Positions 10,508 to 21,164 of a stretch of DNA of 64,000 nt are shown one piece after another (position 1 is the first letter of the stretch; each line of letters begins with the position of its first letter). The position numbers and the translations under genes were made by a program. The notes under the pieces are model-generated. The model did no database searches, had not been told where the DNA came from, and saw nothing but the letters and a program-made list of their open reading frames with translations. The DNA is from Macropodus opercularis. Its lineage: Eukaryota > Chordata > Actinopteri > Anabantiformes > Osphronemidae. The DNA is taken from assembly GCA_030770545.1 (NCBI GenBank), contig CM061100.1, positions 15,391,576 to 15,455,575 of the forward strand. The letters are read 5' to 3'.

Positions 10508-11075
10508 GTTTGGAAGGCTGGTTCGCCCACGACGGGTAAGATCCCACCTCAAACCCCGGGACGACCTAAGGCAGGCACAGTCACGATAACCTGGGAGGCT
10601 GTTTTCTCTGACGCGCCAGGCACATGCCCCCAAAACACGACGACACGGAGACGGTGGTGGGTAGGGCCGCCATCGCCTCGGTGCCAAGAGGTGTTCAGAG
10701 GAACGGGCAGAGTAGCGGGTGCGAGAATCCAACAACAGCCTCTTAGCTGCTAGTGGTGCGTTAACATGGAAGGCTGGTTCGCCCGTGACGGTAAGATCCC
10801 ACCTCAAACCCCGGGACGACCTAAGGCACAGTCACGATTGTTTGAAGTCACTTACGAGCCTCAGGAGGCAGGAGTCGTCCACCAATCGTAGGGTCGGCGG
10901 TTCGACTCCCGGCTCCTCTGGATTTGATTGATGGTTGATGTGTCGTTCAGACGCTGGACTAACTATGAGTCTATGAGTCCACTCAGTGACCTCCAGGTTT
11001 GGAAGGCTGGTTCGCCCATGACGGGTAACATTCGTAAACCGGGAGGCACCGTCACGATAACCTGTGAGGCCGTTG
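10508..11075 (+). repeat. three degenerate ~240-bp repeats with a conserved core (unit 1)
   Basis: A core of ~75 bp (GGAAGGCTGGTTCGCCC, then GGGACGACCTAAGG, then GCACAGTCACGAT) occurs at 10508, 10767 and 10997, i.e. 230-260 bp apart, with partly conserved flanks (CAGGCAC-TGCCCCC). A partial core also occurs at 27426-27457. Family unknown. Confidence 0.8.
10845..10922 (+). mobile_element. tRNA-like SINE/pol III B-box segment (unit 1)
   Basis: Reads GAGCCTCAGGAGGCAGGAG, then CGTCCACCAATCGTAGG, then GGTTCGACTCC (10899-10909). The last matches the pol III B-box consensus GGTTCGANTCC exactly, and the layout resembles a tRNA-derived SINE head widespread in teleosts. It lies between the second and third 240-bp cores. 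Not a functional tRNA: no complete cloverleaf is evident. Confidence 0.5.
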
Positions 11076-11269
11076 TGTCACACCAGGCACGTGCCCCCCA
11101 GCCCAGCCTGCTCCCCCAGCCTCCTCCATCAGAGTGACTGTGCTGCTGTGTTTGGTAGTTTGGTGTCATCAGGTGGTCGCCTCGTGCATTTATAGAAGAA
11201 ACCTTTAACTAAATGAATTTATTGAACTCAAGTTAAGCTGTGATGTGTCCAGTCCAGACAGCAACAAGG

Positions 11270-11476
11270 AGCCGGGTTGGATTCCCGGGTGGCCCAGGTG
11301 CTTTTCTGTGAGGAGTTTGCATGTTCTCCTCGTGTCGGTTTCCTCCCACAGTCCAAAGACATGCAGTCATTTAACTGGAGACTCTAAACTGTGACTGTTT
11401 GTTCCTCTCTGCCTGTAAGTGGTTCTGTGATGGACTGGCGACCTGTCCAGGCTAAACCCTGCCGCTCGCCCACATA
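11270..11476 (+). repeat. teleost dispersed repeat, class uncertain (unit 1)
   Basis: Contains the wording common to a very abundant fish repeat: GAGTTTGCATGTTCTCC, CTCCCACAGTCCAAAGACAT, and GACTGGCGACCTGTCCAGG. I recognise the repeat from general teleost sequence but cannot name its class with certainty. Confidence 0.65.
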
Positions 11477-11549
11477 GAAAGTTAGAAAGGTGCTTTATTC
11501 AAGCCACAGCACAGCGTCCAGCAGAAACCAGTGACAGCTGGACGCTGGG

Positions 11550-14500
11550 AGAGGGAGGTGGAGGAAGAGCAACCTCTCCTCCCCCCTCTCCCCTATTCTG
11601 AGCTCTCCACCTCCCTTTCTCCCTCAATGTGAGGGAGGGGGAGAGGGAGGTGGAGGAAGAGCAACCTCTCCTCCCCACTCTCCCCCATTCTGAGCTCTCC
11701 ACCTCCCTTTCTCCCTCAATGTGAGGGAGGGGGAGAGGGAGGTGGAGGAAGAGCAACCTCTCCTCCCCACTCTCCCCCATTCTGAGCTCTCCACCTCCCT
11801 TTCTCCCTCAATGTGAGGGAGGGGGAGAGGGAGGGGGAGGAAGAGCAACCTCTCCTCCCCCCTCTCCCTCATTCTTAGCTCTCCACCTCTCCTTCCCCCT
11901 CTTCCCCATTCTTAGCTCTCCACCTCCCTTTCTCCCTCAATGTGAGGGAGGGGGAGAGGGAGGTGGAGGAAGAGCAACCTCTCCTCCCCACTCTCCCCCA
12001 TTCTGAGCTCTCCACCTCCCTTTCTCCCTCAATGTGAGGGAGGGGGAGAGGGAGGTGGAGGAAGAGCAACCTCTCCTCCCCCCTCTCCCTCATTCTTAGC
12101 TCTCCACCTCTCCTCCCCCCTCTTCCCCATTCTTAGCTCTCCACCTCCCTTTCTCCCTCAATGTGAAGGAGGGGGAGAGGGAGGTGGAGGAAGAGCAACC
12201 TCTCCTCCCCACTCTCCCCCATTCTGAGCTCTCCATCTCCCTCTCTCCCTCAATGTGAGGGAGGGGGAGAGGGAGGTGGAGGAAGAGCAACCTCTCCTCC
12301 CCACTCTCCCCCATTCTGAGCTCTCCATCTCCCTCTCTCCCTCAATGTGAGGGAGGGGGAGAGGGAGGTGGAGGAAGAGCAACCTCTCCTCCCCCCTCTC
12401 CCCTATTCTGAGCTCTCCACCTCCCTTTCTCCCTCAATGTGAGGGAGGGGGAGAGGGAGGTGGAGGAAGAGCAACCTCTCCTCCCCCCTCTCCCCTATTC
12501 TGAGCTCTCCACCTCCCTTTCTCCCTCAATGTGAGGGAGGGGGAGAGGGAGGTGGAGGAAGAGCAACCTCTCCTCCCCCCTCTCCCCCATTCTGAGCTGA
12601 GGAAGAGCAACCTCTCCTCCCCCCTCTCCCCCATTCTGAGCTCTCCACCTCCCTCTTTCCCTCAATGTGAGGGAGGGGGAGAGGGAGATGGAGGAAGAGC
12701 AACCTCTCCTCCCCCCTCTCCCTCATTCTTAGCTCTCCACCTCTCCTCCCCCCTCTCCCCCATTCTGAGCTCTCCACCTCCCTTTCTTCCTCAATGTGAG
12801 GGAGGGGGAGAGGGAGGTGGAGGAAGAGCAACCTCTCCTCCCGCCTCTCCCTCATTTTTAGCTCTCCACCTCCTTTTCTCCCTCAATGTGAGGGAGGGGG
12901 AGAGGGAGGTGGAGGAGGAGCAACCTCTCCTCCCCCCTCTCCCCTATTCTGAGCTCTCCACCTCTCCTCCCCCCTCTCCCCCATTCTGAGCTCTCCATCT
13001 CCCTCTCTCCCTCAATGTGAGGGAGGGGGAGAGGGAGGTGGAGGAAGAGCAACCTCTCCTCCCCCCTCTCCCCCATTCTTAGCTCTCCACCTCCCTTTCT
13101 TCCTCAATGTGAGGGAGGGGGAGAGGGAGGTGGAGGAAGAGCAACCTCTCCTCCCCCCTCTCCCCCATTCTGAGCTCTCCACCTCTCTTTCTTCCTCAAT
13201 GTGAGGGAGGTGGAGAGGGAGGTGGACAGAGATCAACCTCCCCTCCCCCCTCTCCCCCATTCTGAGCTGAGGAAGAGCAATCTTTCCTCCCCCCTCTCCC
13301 CCATTCTGAGCTCTCCATCTCCCTCTCTCCCTCAATGTGAGGGAGGGGGAGAGGGAGGTGGAGGAAGAGCAACCTCTCCTCCCCCCTCCCCCCCATTCTT
13401 AGCTCTCCACCTCCCTTTCTCCCTCAATGTGAGGGAGGGGGAGAGGGAGGTGGAGGAAGAGCAACCTCTCCTCCCCCCTCTCCCCCATTCTGAGCTCTCC
13501 ACTTCCCTTTCTCCCTCAATGTGAGGGAGGGGGAGAGGGAGGTGGAGGAAGAGCAACCTCTCCTCCCCCCTCTCCCCCATTCTGAGCTCTCCACCTCCCT
13601 TTCTCCCTCAATGTGAGGGAGGGGGAGAGGGAGGTGGAGGAAGAGCAACCTCTCCTCCCCCCTCTCCCCCATTCTGAGCTCTCCACCTCCCTTTCTCCCT
13701 CAATGTGAGGGAGGGGGAGAGGGAGGTGGAGGAAGAGCAACCTCTCCTCCCCCCTCTCCCCCATTCTGAGCTCTCCACTTCCCTTTCTCCCTCAATGTGA
13801 GGGAGGGGGAGAGGGAGGTGGAGGAAGAGCAACCTCTCCTCCCCCCTCTCCCCCATTCTGAGCTCTCCACCTCCCTTTCTCCCTCAATGTGAGGGAGGGG
13901 GAGAGGGAGGTGGAGGAAGAGCAACCTCTCCTCCCCCCTCTCCCCCATTCTGAGCTCTCCACCTCCCTTTCTCCCTCAATGTGAGGGAGGGGGAGAGGGA
14001 GGTGGAGGAAGAGCAACCTCTTCTCCCCCCTCTCCCCCATTCTGAGCTCTCCACCTCCCTTTCTCCCTCAATGTGAGGGAGGGGGAGAGGGAGGTGGAGG
14101 AAGAGCCACCTCTCCTCCCCCCTCTCCCTCATTCTTAGCTCTCCACCTCTCCTCCCCCCTCTCCCCCATTCTTAGCTCTCCACCTCCCTTTCTCCCTCAA
14201 TGTGAGGGAGGGGGAGAGGGAGGTGGAGGAAGAGCAACCTCTCCTCCCCCCTCTCCCCCATTCTGAGCTCTCCACCTCCCTTTCTCCCTCAATGTGAGGG
14301 AGGGGGAGAGGGAGGTGGAGGAAGAGCAACCTCTCCTCCCCCCTCTCCCCCATTCTGAGCTCTCCACCTCCCTTTCTCCCTCAATGTGAGGGAGGGGGAG
14401 AGGGAGGTGGAGGAAGAGCAACCTCTCCTCCCCCCTCTCCCCCATTCTGAGCTCTCCACCTCCCTTTCTCCCTCAATGTGAGGGAGGGGGAGAGGGAGGT

Positions 14501-15042
14501 GGAGGAAGAGCAACCTCTCCTCCCCCCTCTCCCCCATTCTGAGCTCTCCACTTCCCTTTCTCCCTCAATGTGAGGGAGGGGGAGAGGGAGGTGGAGGAAG
14601 AGCAACCTCTCCTCCCCCCTCTCCCCCATTCTGAGCTCTCCACCTCCCTTTCTCCCTCAATGTGAGGGAGGGGGAGAGGGAGGTGGAGGAAGAGCAACCT
14701 CTCCTCCCCCCTCTCCCCCATTCTGAGCTCTCCACCTCCCTTTCTCCCTCAATGTGAGGGAGGGGGAGAGGGAGGTGGAGGAAGAGCAACCTCTCCTCCC
14801 CCCTCTCCCCCATTCTGAGCTCTCCACCTCCCTTTCTCCCTCAATGTGAGGGAGGGGGAGAGGGAGGTGGAGGAAGAGCCACCTCTCCTCCCCACTCTCC
14901 CCCATTCTGAGCTCTCCACCTCCCTTTCTTCCTCAATGTGAGGGAGGTGGACGAAGATTAACCTCCCCTCCCCCCTCTCCCCCATTCTGAGCTGAGGAAG
15001 AGCAACCTCCCCTCCCCCCTCTCCCCCATTCTGAGCGAGCAC
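11550..15042. repeat. 92-bp foldback minisatellite, ~38 units (unit 1)
   Basis: About 3.5 kb of tandem 92-bp units, with some truncated or compound units in the left two thirds and very regular ones at 13330-14900. Each unit joins a pyrimidine half (CCTCTCCTCCCCCCTCTCC) to a purine half (GAGGGAGGGGGAGAGGGAGG) through the perfect hairpin CCCTCA-ATG-TGAGGG, so single strands can fold on themselves. Because 92 is not a multiple of three, serial ~82-codon minus-strand frames appear in every unit; they are artefacts. Confidence 0.97.
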
Positions 15043-15249
15043 CCCCCCCCCTCCCCATTGAGCTTTGTACATAGTGTAAATAGTTAATAAAAGTTCAGAG
15101 CGTGGCTGGTTTGTTTCCGTGTCTTCTTTCTCTTGTTCCAGGTGAAACACTAAGCAGCTGCTTTATGTTGGACTCTACTCGTCTCTGCTGAGCTTAAAGT
15201 CAGTTGGTTTAGTCAGAAATCTCACTAACGCGTCTCTTCACATTAACCG
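15043..15249 (+). other. right flank of 92-bp array with AATAAA (unit 1; unit 2 = 45195-45401)
   Basis: A C-rich run, then TTAATAAAAGTTCAG (~15084-15098), a polyadenylation-like signal, then non-repetitive DNA. No coding sequence attached. Confidence 0.35.
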
Positions 15250-15862
15250 AAGTCATTTCAACGCTGCAGAAACACACACAACAGCGCGAATGAAGAAAAG
15301 CTGAACCTTTAGGTCAAAGCATCAAAACAAAGTGAAGAGTTGCCTGAATCAACTGAAACACACCTGGAAACTATGCGGCTCTGAAAAATCTACGGTTGTG
15401 TCCAGTCAGTCAACGATAGAAACCTGAAGCTGAGTGTTAGAAAACGAGGGAAAACACTGAATGGTAGTTATTTCTGAACTGATGCAAACAGAGTCACTAC
15501 ACAGGCCCTGAATAAAATACTAGCAACCACAGACATCGGCCAAACTAAGGAGTCGATGCCCCGGAGGAGCAGCAGAACCAGCGTCTGCTTGAACATCCTA
15601 CCCATGCGCTGCTACTGGCTCTGCTTCTAAGTTAGAGGAACAATCCTTTTACTGGATGCAAGTCTGCTTGTGGCCTGTGGTTCAACATCAACACACGTCT
15701 GCGTTTCTGGATTTGTTTCTATTATTGGAAATTATATCCAAAAAAAAGCAGCGATATGACAAAGTCTCCCTCAGCAAACTGTTGGACCGACTCACGTTTG
15801 TTAATGTGTTCAGGAATCCCCAGGTTTACTGGGGAACTTACAGATGTACAGTCATTGACAGA
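15250..15862 (+). repeat. duplicated block A' (unit 1)
   Basis: Diverged paralogue of 3030-3695, collinear over about 0.6 kb with scattered small indels. It begins at GTCATTTCAACGCTGCAG and runs to the ACTTACAGATG segment near 15845. Unlike block A, it sits beside an array of ~38 minisatellite units rather than a single one. Confidence 0.85.
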
Positions 15863-17144
15863 AGTTGCTCTCGGTTGCTCTGCGTTCTTTTAAAGGATTT
15901 TGGTTCAGCAGTCCTAGAACAAACTAGCTACAGAAAAACAACAGGTCGCATCTCTTCAAGGAAGAACGTGAAGCTTGTGGATGTGCCAGGACACTGTCAA
16001 AGGGCTGAAGCTCGTCAAACGGCCAACACCTTGTATTTGACCCATAATAAAGCAGGAACACTGTCAGAAAGTTAATCAGGAGCTAAGAGGAATGTGATGC
16101 TACTCACTGGCAGGAACCAGAGCCACCAGTGCTCCGATGACGCGTGACCACCTCGCTGAACACAAAGCAGGTTATTTACAGTCTCACCCTACAGCCTGAG
16201 CAGCGACGGATTCTTCGCTGGCTAGCGTCCTTTCACAATAAAACAGCTGGCGCAGTCGTCGACAGTCACGGACCGAGTCCTGACGTCGAGGGAGCACAAA
16301 GAGGAGACCTGGGTGGGAGGTCAACCGCAAGACGAGGATCCCGACTCCCACCCAGACCGAAGTCTGGGGGCAACCGGTCAGAACCTGAAGCCTAGACTTC
16401 TTCCTCCTCTAGCCGCTGCCTCTTACCTGCTGCACTTACCCGATCCAGACACTCAGCGACTGAACGCTGGAGACACACGGCTCTGAGTCTGACGAAAGCT
16501 GTAGATGAGGACAGAGAGAAACACGAGAGACCAGCTCAGTCACACGTGGACGTGGTGGAGCGAGGAAACAGATGGAAAACCAGATGTGCTTGACTTTGCC
16601 CTCTCAGTCTGGGTGTTGTGAGTCACCGTAGGGAAAGAGACGTTACGGTGAGGGAAGCTGGTCTGGAGGCTGCTCACCTGGGAGCTGCTGTGATGTTTGG
16701 CAGCACGGGGAGAGCTCTGGGTGTTTCCAGACAGCAGGGCTAGTGACGGGGTTTGAGCTGGGGGAGGGTCCGATACAGCAGGTGGCGCTAAACACCGCAG
16801 CAGAAGCAGCAAAGGAGGAAGAAGAAGAAGCAGCAGCAAAGGAGGACGACGACGAAGAAGCAGTCATGGCGTCTGCGCTCTGAGACGGCGGCAACAGGTA
16901 GATTTTTATTAAACAGCTGGAGACATGACAAGTGGCGGATTTTGCAGCCGAGCTTTTTTTGTTTTGTTTTATCGCTTTCCAGGTGACTTTAGGTCGTCCA
17001 GAGTTAAGGCTTTGTTAGCCAATCTACGCTAAGCTAGGCTAAGCTAAGCTACCTAATATTACGATGAAGACATTTGCTGTGCTCCGTACATGTAGAACGT
17101 TTCTTCTGTCCTTACCTCGTGTTATGTGACAGCGCTAGGAAGAA
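15863..17144. other. spacer with trinucleotide runs (unit 1; unit 2 = 46015-47296)
   Basis: No gene recognised. 16798-16870 is a mix of GCA, GAA and GAC triplets, which makes spurious Leu/Ser/Ala-rich frames on the minus strand. 17022-17052 has short GCTAAGCTA repeats. A CTCF-like motif is listed separately. Confidence 0.5.
16775..16789 (+). promoter_or_regulatory. CTCF-like motif (unit 1; unit 2 = 46927-46941)
   Basis: ACAGCAGGTGGCGCT resembles the CTCF core CCAGCAGGGGGCGCT. Motif match only. Confidence 0.3.
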
Positions 17145-17845
17145 AGGGCTTCAATTCAATTGAAATTCAACTTTATTTATATAGCGCCAATTCACAACAT
17201 CAGTTATAAGTGAGGTTTAAGACCTGACACAACTAAACCAAAGTTTAGCTAGTTAGTCACATGTGGACATGGAGGCATGTTAGTGGATAGAAGAAACCGA
17301 AAAGAGCTCAGTGAATGAAGGACGTCCCCCAGCATCTAAGTCTATAGCAGCTGAACGAGCAGAACCATCTCTAACTATACGCTTTGTCAAAAAGAAAGGT
17401 TTTCAAACTAGAGAGGGCGTCTGCTGCTAGAACCTGAACTGGAAGCTGGTTCCACATAGAGGAGCTTGGAGCTAAAGGCTCTGCCTCCCGTTCTACAGGT
17501 AGAAACTCTAGGAACCACCAGCAGACCAGCTCTGAGAAGCAAGGTTCTGTTGGAGCAGAAGGAGCCATGAGGTCTAAGACAAGATGGAGCTTTATCATGA
17601 AGAGCTTTGTAGGTGAGGAGAGGGATTTTGAATTCTATCCTAGATTTGACAGGGAGCCAATGCAGAGAAGCTCATGTAGGAGAAATGTGATCTCTCTTCC
17701 TGAGTCCAGTCAGACTCTGGCTGCAGCATTTTGAATGAACTGGAGGCTTTTCAAAGAGTTAGTGGGACAAACTATGAGCAGCGAGTTACAGTCGTCCAGC
17801 CTAGAGGTAACAAATGCATGGATTAATTCTTCAGCGTCACTCTGC
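17145..17845 (-). mobile_element. LINE C-terminus / teleost 3'-tail repeat, interrupted (unit 1)
   Basis: In plus orientation it starts with the very common fish tail TTCAACTTTATTTATATAGC and GCCAATTCACAAC. On the minus strand two pieces of a non-LTR reverse-transcriptase C-terminus remain: LIHAFVTSRLDDCNSLL followed by SLQFIQNAAARV (~17710-17830), and MWNQLPVQVLAADALSSLKT (~17390-17455). The wording matches L2/Maui-type LINEs. The element stops abruptly at ~17845 against TTAGGG-like sequence. Unit 2 lacks 13 bp at 17691-17703. Confidence 0.65.
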
Positions 17846-18063
17846 TTAGGGTTAGGGGTCGGGTGTGTGAGTTTTTTCTCAGTGACTCTCCCTGCTCTGT
17901 CTTTTAGAGTAGAGCAGTTTGGTGTGGAGAGCCAATTGTGAGGGTTACTCATCAGTAGTGTACCTTAGGTTCATCGGGCGTTTCGGCCATTTACCACTAG
18001 ACACCCTCCCCTAAGGGCGGCCCCCTGGGGTGATCAAGTCCCAGGGTATGTCCTCTTAGGGTT
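17846..18063 (+). repeat. telomere-like seeds plus subtelomeric blocks 1 and 2 (unit 1)
   Basis: TTAGGGTTAGGGG, then block 1 (17863-17934), then block 2 (17951-18058), then TTAGGGTTAGGG. Blocks 1 and 2 recur to the right of the array at ~60899-60970 and 61485-61592 with high identity, but there they are 515 bp apart instead of 16 bp. Block 2 includes CTAAGGGCGGCCCCCTGGGG. No coding sequence. Confidence 0.85.
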
Positions 18064-18599
18064 AGGGTGAGGTTTGAAATGTGGTTTTTTTTGCACTGGC
18101 AAGCAGGAGTCTGTGCCATATCACCAAAAAGCCCATTCAGTCAGGATGTTGCGTATTTAACCGTTGGCACACATGTATACACACACACACACGCATGTAT
18201 CTTGTTAATAGCATGCATAGAGTGAAAGGGCCCAGCTATAAGTGCTGTAAATACAAATAGCTATAAATGTTAATTGATACCAAAGTAGAATCATGCAACA
18301 CACAAGAAGAATAAACTCATGCAGAATAAATTATTACATTAAAAAGTTCATGTGTGGGGCATGCAAAATGGTTAAGAAGTTAATATGTAGGACATATCAT
18401 TATTGAGGAGTCATGCAGTGGAGGAATAGTTTTATCACTTAATTCCAAATTTAAGAAAGATTTTTTATGTGTATGTGTTACTCGGACTCTCCTATCAACA
18501 GGTTTCCCTCAGCGCCACAGGTAGACCTGGTTGTCTGTGCGTGCATATCTGTGTGCAGCCAACTCTCTGTTTTCCCTATAAGCCAGCTCCCTCAAGCAG
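18064..18599. other. AT-rich spacer with (CA)n (unit 1; unit 2 = 48203-48738)
   Basis: A short CA microsatellite at 18180-18193, otherwise AT-rich unique-looking DNA with no gene. Confidence 0.5.
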
Positions 18600-18900
18600 A
18601 GGGCGGGGGGTGTTTAGGTTGAGGGTTAGAGTGGGGTAGGGGGCGGAGTAAAAGGACGGGGTTGGAGTTTAGGATTAGGATTAGGGTGGGGGATAAGGTG
18701 GAGGGAGGTTAGGAAAGGGTGGGGGACAGGGTTAGGATGGGATGAGGGATAGGGTGGAGGGAGGTTGGGGTTGGGATTAGGAAAGGTGGGGGATAGGATA
18801 GGGGCAAGAGTAAAAGTCAGGATGGGGGGGTGTTAGTGTTAATTAGGCAGTGGAGTGAAGGATGAAGGGTAAGGAGAATGAATTGGGGGCTGAAATGGAG
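18600..18900 (+). repeat. degenerate telomere-like G-rich tract (unit 1)
   Basis: Runs of GGGTTAGAG, TTAGGATTAGGATTAGGG, GGAGGTTAGG, GGGTTAGGATGGG and similar, all with G-runs on the plus strand. This looks like a decayed TTAGGG array or a TTAGGG-rich minisatellite. G-quadruplex potential is evident. Confidence 0.6.
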
Positions 18901-19108
18901 CCCAAAGCTTGAGGACAGACCAGAGACACACAACAGGTAATACAGGCAAGATATATATTTAAAACAAATGTTTGTTTGTTTGTTTGTTGAACTTACTTAC
19001 TGCCTAGGAAGAAACACACTCCCATCTCTACAATCATGCATTTTTATTTTTCAGTTCCTCCATTCAGTTATGATAATCTATGTATTCCTTGTGTATTAGA
19101 TGTATTTA

Positions 19109-19430
19109 TTAAATGTTCAAAGCTAAAGGAATTTTTGTTTTCAATTTCTCCATCCACAGCCTCTCCTGCCTCCTGCGCTGGCCCCCCGTCCACGTGGCGG
19201 ATGCTTGGAGGCCAGTGATTGTGAGATGGTGAAGGGGGTGTGTTTGGAAATGCTGCACCAAGGGAGTGGATAATCTGGCCGTCTTCATGCTGCGGATGTG
19301 TTGCTGGAGTCTGGTAAAAAGTGTTTTTCCTGTTTCACCCACGTACATCTTTCCACAGGTTTGGCAGATGATGCAGTAGCCCAGGTTGGAGCTGTGGATG
19401 CTGAACTCACCGTTAATAGGTGCTCCTGCG
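19109..19430 (-). pseudogene. GIY-YIG endonuclease domain of Penelope-like element (unit 1; unit 2 = 49248-49569)
   Basis: On the minus strand, YCIICQTCGKMYVGETGKT shows the paired cysteines followed by the YVGETG core that stands for GIY-YIG-type nuclease motifs in this family. A TRLQQH segment and the C-terminal RRRQERLWMEKLKTKIPLAL, the family's usual ending, follow. This domain is thought to nick the target for priming. The final ~80 residues are open to the stop at 19109, but the part upstream needs a frame change near 19430, so it is scored as a pseudogene. Confidence 0.75.
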
Positions 19431-19879
19431 CCCCCGTGTGGATCAAAAATGAATTTCTCTTGCCTGAAAGCCCAGTGCCCGTCCCGATTTCCAGCAACTG
19501 TGTGCCTGCAAAACCTAGCTCTGACTAATAAATCTCTTAGATTACACTGTAGTTTTTAAATTGATCACGGTCAGCCATAATTGTTATAAAGTTGTTCTGC
19601 CACAGATTCTGTAAGTAAGGACGAGGTCTGGAGTAGGTTGTGACCAAGGGGACGAGTTCTGTAGGCTCCATTCTGTGTTTCTCTCCCTGTGGTCGCCGCT
19701 CTCCGGCTCCGCTGAGAGACAGAGCAGCGGAGGGGGGAGAGAGATGATAGCGTCTGCTTTTTAACGCGTCCCAAAAACCTCCTCGTACCCTCTTGCTCTC
19801 AGGAATGAAGCGGAGATGGCTTGGTTTGAATCCGCCTCCCTCGAGCAGATTCTATGAAACCGGATGATTTGTGATTGAA

Positions 19880-21160
19880 CTATGCCTTTAAATGTGTGTT
19901 TCGGATGATAACCGGCTTTATGGAGTAGCGCGTGTGTATCTGTTGGTCTGAAGTAAACACGGGTGAGTCATTTTTAATTTTCCTCATCTGTGTGTCCAAA
20001 AAGTTTACTTCATCAGCGTGTAGATCGTATTTAACCTTGATGGAGGGGTGGTGGTTATTCAACGTGTCAGTGAATGTATAAAAACTCTCCTTCCCGTGCT
20101 CCCAGATGCCGATGATGTCATCCAGGAAGCGGAGGTAGACGGTAGGTTTCACTGGGCTTTGTTGTAGTGCCTCGCGTTCCCATTGGCTCATATGAATGTT
20201 GGCGTACCTGTGGCCCATCGCCGTGCCCTCCACCTGTAAGTGTTGCTTGTTATCAAACTCGAAGTCATTGTGTTGAAGGCATATTTCTAGAAGATGTCTG
20301 CATCCGGTCTGCTGTGGTCCGGGTATGGAGTAAAGATCTGCTGGACGGCTCCGTGTTGATGTTTGTATATAAGCTGTCAATGTCTCGACAGCGTCAAAGG
20401 GCGAATCCTGTCTAGAAAGTGGTACGTGTCTTTGAGGAAACTGGGATGTTTGCAGGAGAGCGGACCTAAGGAGAAGTCTATGCACAGCGAGATGTTGTGA
20501 GTGGCGCTGCTGCAGTCGGAGACTATGGGTCTGCCGGGAGGGATCGCGTGGGGGACCGTCCAGGGGAGTGGGTCCTTGTGGATTTTAGGGAGAAGATAGA
20601 ACTGTCTGTTGCGGTGGATCTGGTCCGAATAAACCCGTCATGGTAGAGTTTTTGAACAATGCCTCGGATGTGCGCCTGCGTTTGGCTCTGGATGCTGCCG
20701 TCTATGGCTTTATAATACCTAGTGGTGTTTAATTGTCTATGGGCTTCCAGGGCATGTTGTTGTAAATCCGTGATGACAATTTTTGAGCCCTTATCGGCCG
20801 GATTAATTATGATATTGAAGTTGACTGACCCTGTAATTGCTCTTTTATCCTCCGCCGTGGATCGGTCTCTTTTGTCCAGCGGAGGAACGTAGCGGTTCAG
20901 ACCGTCAACGTCACGGTGAATGAGAATCTTTGTCTGTGCACTCAGCTCATCCCAGGGTGGTTCCCGATTAGACAGCAGGGAGAAGGGCATTGCTTCCGAG
21001 TGGTTATCCTCAGAGCAATCTAGTAGTTTGACCCGTCTGTGGTACCGGTAAGGGTCAAAAGTGCTTGGAGTGGGAATGAACGTGAGGCCCCTCTCTAACA
21101 GGCGTATCTGAGCCTCACTTGGAGAGGTTGAGACTATCAGAGGGGGAGCCCCAGGAGAGG
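19880..21160 (-). pseudogene. Penelope-type reverse transcriptase domain, frameshifted (unit 1; unit 2 = 50019-51299)
   Basis: Minus-strand relics in order: LLERGLTFIPTP (~21060-21100); INPADKGSKIVITDLQQHAL (~20750-20820); FYLLPKIHK (~20576-20600), one frame over; DIDSLYTNI (20358-20384), again shifted; then LLEICLQHNDFEF, VEGTAMGHRYANIHMSQWE and the catalytic YLRFLDDIIGIW (20102-20137), followed by VNFLDTQMRK. The two catalytic aspartates are present. At least three frame changes separate these motifs, so no full-length enzyme is encoded here. Confidence 0.85.
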
Positions 21161-21164
21161 TCGA

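Noticed and set aside
10845..10922. A functional tRNA gene
   Set aside because: A perfect B-box is present, but no acceptor-stem pairing or anticodon loop could be traced; more likely a SINE head.
11550..15042. CRISPR-like regular repeats
   Set aside because: Units are contiguous tandem repeats without unique spacers, in eukaryotic DNA.
11499..15150. Serial ~82-codon minus-strand frames with nearly the same protein every 92 bp
   Set aside because: Products of the 92-bp minisatellite period; each frame shifts after one unit, so there is no continuous gene.
16540..16894. Minus-strand Leu/Ser/Ala-rich frame with an apparent signal peptide
   Set aside because: The hydrophobic run comes from GCA/GAA triplet repeats read on the other strand.
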